From JAVBNT01 sp031551355 (GTDB taxonomy: Bacteria; Vulcanimicrobiota; CADAWZ01), in assembly GCA_031551355.1 (NCBI GenBank), contig JAVBNT010000038.1, positions 1-64,000 of the forward strand: a stretch of 64,000 bases of DNA, given 5' to 3'. A program made the translations under genes and the position numbers. The notes beneath the pieces were generated by a model. The model saw nothing but the letters and a program-made list of their open reading frames with translations. It had not been told where the DNA came from and did no database searches. Shown here piece by piece: positions 61,896 through 64,000 of this stretch (positions are counted from its first letter, which is position 1; each line of letters starts with the position of its first letter).

Positions 61896-62894
61896 TTAAA
61901 TAGTCACCTTTTTTAATAGTTTTCCGTCGGTGTAAATTGTTACTTCGCCGTTGCCGTAGGATGTGATTAGCATTTGTATTCTGTCACCGGGCATGTGATC
62001 CGATACATATAAAATATTTGCGCCTCTGCTGTCTTTTATTGTGGCCTTGACTTCCATTCTGGATTCTCCTTCGGGAATCAGGAATGTGATTGTTTCCTGC
62101 TTGATAAATAAGTCGGATGTTCTTTCTCCGGCACTGACGTCGATGTTGATCGGCCGGTATTGTGTGCAATATTGTCCGGGAGCAGGAGTTTGCCTGAGGA
62201 CTTTGTCTTTATAGGTATAGTTGTCGTAAAGCCATCGTATTCTGCCGACGGAGAACGGTGAGTTTTTTGAGCTTTCCATTATTTCGGCAATGGTTTTTCC
62301 TTCCCAGACAGGGACTTCGTATTTTACCACTGCTCCTTTGGTTACTTTTATGTTTATCGGTGTTCCTCTTCTTACTCTGCTGCCTGCTTTCGGTGTCTGT
62401 TCCGTTATTTCTTCTATTTTCCCCGATTCATTATTAATTTTTATTGTTCCCACCGGCAAGTTTTTTTGCTGCAGTATTAACTGGCCCTCTCTCTGTGATA
62501 AACCGGTTACATCAGGAACAGAGATCATTTCCGCTCCAAGGCTGGCAATCACTTTTATTTCCCTGCCGCTTCTAACATTTTCTCCGGCCGGCGGGTTTTG
62601 GCTGATAATCTGGCCGTTTGGTATTGAAGGATCAAACTCTTCTTTCACTTTAGTCTTAAGGTTGAACTGTTTAAGGAAAGAGACTGCGTCTTTGACTCTT
62701 TTTCCTGTTAAGCTGGGAACGGTGACTTCTTCCGGGATCTTGAAAAAACTTTCATATATTATCAGGCCAAGAGCACCTGAAAATGACAGCGTTATTATTG
62801 TTAAAGCCGCTATTATCAATCCCGCTATTACGGATAATATTTTTTTCTGCAATTTTAGCCTCCGGGCACTTTGCTGAGTTTTTTTATATTTCAT
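61896..62894 (-). CDS. membrane-anchored PASTA protein
   Basis: 332 residues: a basic cytoplasmic tail, one membrane segment (about 21-48) and three PASTA domains ('VTVPSLTGKRVKDAVSFLKQ', 'ISVPDVTGLSQREGQLILQQ', 'YEVPVWEGKTIAEIM...') followed by an extra beta domain of about 75 residues. PASTA domains bind peptidoglycan fragments. Unlike PknB/PrkC there is no kinase domain. Gene order PASTA-rpe recalls the prkC-rsgA-rpe cluster of Firmicutes. No strong ribosome site is visible. Confidence 0.87.
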   Translation of the reverse strand: MKYKKTQQSARRLKLQKKILSVIAGLIIAALTIITLSFSGALGLIIYESFFKIPEEVTVPSLTGKRVKDAVSFLKQFNLKTKVKEEFDPSIPNGQIISQNPPAGENVRSGREIKVIASLGAEMISVPDVTGLSQREGQLILQQKNLPVGTIKINNESGKIEEITEQTPKAGSRVRRGTPINIKVTKGAVVKYEVPVWEGKTIAEIMESSKNSPFSVGRIRWLYDNYTYKDKVLRQTPAPGQYCTQYRPINIDVSAGERTSDLFIKQETITFLIPEGESRMEVKATIKDSRGANILYVSDHMPGDRIQMLITSYGNGEVTIYTDGKLLKKVTI

Positions 62895-63299
62895 TATGGT
62901 AAGAGCCGGTTTATGTTTGTTTTTTCCGACTTTTTAAAAAGAATTCATTCCATAAATATAGCTCATTTCCCTTTATTTGACATATACATAAGGCTTGTCA
63001 TTGTAAGGTATGAGCCGTTAAATGAAATATTGCCCTTTGCTGTTGCCGAACCTTAATAAAGTGCTCTGACATGGTATTGATTTTTTTTAATATTTATCTT
63101 GCGCTATACTGATAAAAAGATTGTAAAAATGTTGGCAAATTTGTATTTATTTGCATATGTGATTATTGATGTTTTGACTGCCTAAAGGTCTTTGTTCTGT
63201 AATTTTTTTTATAATCCTGGAGGATAGTTGGGGTTTAGGACTGAATTAATAATTATTTAAAATTAGGACTTACTCTCTTAATCTAAAGGAGGTTTATTT
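62895..63299. other. gap before the last gene
   Basis: 405 bp with no supported gene; the short frame at 62871-63056 overlaps the PASTA start and has no ribosome site. A lone TATAAT occurs at 63210-63215 without a -35 at normal distance. Confidence 0.4.
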
Positions 63300-63899
63300 A
63301 TGCCAAATTATGGATTTGATAATGATGAACTTGCTAAACTTTTTGCCGATGCCGGAGCTGCTGTAAATAAAGCCAAGGTTGCATCTTCAAAACCGCTTGA
63401 AATTTCCAATGAACCGATGGAAGAGTCTAAGCCCGCTGCTGATTTGCTCAGCGATGCCGATAAGCTGTTCGCTGCCGCTGCGCCGGCAGAAAAGAAAGCT
63501 GCTCCTGTTACGGGCGCTCCGTCGGGAAAGACAATGCAAATTATGTCGGGAACGCTTGAGGACGACTCGTTATTGGTTAACATAATGGACGGGGCTTCTG
63601 TTAAGGTGCTTTTTTCTTCAATTAAATCACTGGCACTGGGAAGAGTCGATGCCGAGCAGATTATAGCCTGGGTATACTCTGGAAGTCTGTATTTTGTTAG
63701 TGATAAATCGATTAATTTAAAAGGCATGGTTCCTAAAATGGCTTTTTCGGCTCCTGAAAACTGGAGGGCTTTTCTGGTGTTAATGACTGAAAAGACTTCT
63801 TTGAATTCGGAAAAAGGAATACAGGCTGTCCTTACCGGAGGACTTATACCTAAATATAATACCAGAGACGACTTTTTTACATATCTGAGAACTTTATAG
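63300..63899 (+). CDS. unknown protein with Ala-rich N-terminus
   Basis: 199 residues, no signal or membrane segment. Residues 1-80 are low-complexity Ala/Lys/Glu/Pro. Residues 80-199 look like a compact domain with strands 'KTMQIMSGTLEDDSLLV', 'VKVLFSSIKSLALGRV', 'EQIIAWVYSGSLYFVSD' and 'AFLVLMTEKTSLNSEKG', possibly a PH-like or beta-barrel fold. AAGGAGG precedes the ATG. Not recognised. Confidence 0.75.
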   Translation: MPNYGFDNDELAKLFADAGAAVNKAKVASSKPLEISNEPMEESKPAADLLSDADKLFAAAAPAEKKAAPVTGAPSGKTMQIMSGTLEDDSLLVNIMDGASVKVLFSSIKSLALGRVDAEQIIAWVYSGSLYFVSDKSINLKGMVPKMAFSAPENWRAFLVLMTEKTSLNSEKGIQAVLTGGLIPKYNTRDDFFTYLRTL

Positions 63900-63948
63900 C
63901 TGTTTTGGGTATACCGGGGGAGATTTAAATAATAAAAATATTTTTGCA

Positions 63949-63986
63949 AGAGGGGGGCGTTAACAAAAACGTGGCGTCCTCTTTTT
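63949..63986 (+). terminator. terminator after the last gene
   Basis: AGAGG/CCTCT plus CGTT/AACG inner stem, followed by TTTTTATAA. Confidence 0.6.
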
Positions 63987-64000
63987 ATAACATTTTTATA

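Noticed and set aside
63308..63949. 213-codon minus-strand frame over the last gene
   Set aside because: The plus-strand frame has AAGGAGG and a terminator; the reverse frame is Ser/Ala-rich shadow sequence.
1..64000. CRISPR array, rRNA operon, transposase or prophage
   Set aside because: No regularly spaced repeats, rRNA sequence, transposase or phage structural genes were seen; repeats present are isolated hairpin elements.

Overview
The window is a 64 kb piece of a bacterial chromosome of moderate, slightly AT-rich composition. It holds about 64 protein genes and two tRNA genes, with ATG, GTG and TTG starts and clear AGGAGG-type ribosome binding sites. Core genes (yceD-rpmF-fabH-fabD-fabG-acpP, recA-rny-spoVS, serC, rpe, pdxA) are intact. 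SpoVS, RNase Y, the recA-rny-spoVS order and an RqcH/NFACT protein recall Firmicutes, Thermotogae and several uncultivated phyla. A prepilin, PASTA and TPR proteins, a GldA/F/G-like exporter and many paralogues and hairpin repeats fit a free-living uncultivated lineage. I cannot fix the phylum from sequence alone.

Layout. 0.2-7.4 kb: two secreted DUF1254/DUF1214 proteins, a solo DNA methyltransferase, a secreted repeat protein, a membrane MutS-like ATPase and tRNA-Pro. 7.8-12.3 kb: a four-gene ABC exporter operon with GldG-like and DUF4340 proteins. 12.3-17.6 kb: a MerR-like regulator, a possible small RNA, then ribosomal and fatty-acid synthesis genes. 17.9-25.8 kb: recA, rny, spoVS, a PHP phosphoesterase, a TPR protein, an ECF sigma factor with a Cys-rich partner, and an aminotransferase. 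26-28 kb: a secreted, apparently inactive aldo/keto-reductase-fold protein with a GerMN lipoprotein. 28.2-32.4 kb: a compact operon of ThiS-like carrier, MFS exporter, SPASM radical SAM enzyme, M16 peptidase and VOC protein. 32.7-36.5 kb: zinc-ribbon proteins and a flavin/Fe-S redox group divergent from an HxlR regulator. 36.5-43.9 kb: RqcH-like protein, a four-domain PLD protein with a small acidic partner, a prepilin, a ClpP-like protein lacking catalytic His/Asp, and pdxA. 43.9-52.3 kb: tRNA-Gln, a secreted metallothionein-like protein with an 18-residue Cys repeat, a GHMP kinase, a thiolase and a two-gene molybdenum hydroxylase. 52.5-58.4 kb: five glycine-zipper proteins. 58.6-64 kb: serC, a TPR protein, PASTA-rpe and an unknown gene.

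The strongest candidate for an undescribed system is the glycine-zipper cluster plus the PLD operon 14 kb away. All four of their transcription units carry the same promoter design on the minus strand: paired TTAA elements 11 bp apart (variant in one case), then exactly 33 bp from TTAAC to a TATAAT box, which is itself preceded by TGn. The proteins lack signal peptides, begin with a related 'MNSISS..ITASSILK' leader or a flexible Ser/Pro/Ala-rich leader, and most carry glycine-zipper membrane segments. I infer a co-regulated set of exported or membrane-inserting proteins.

The intergenic DNA also carries two families of structured repeats, one about 215 bp with inverted ends and one exactly 125 bp with compensatory stem changes. 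Both sit at or just after stop codons.
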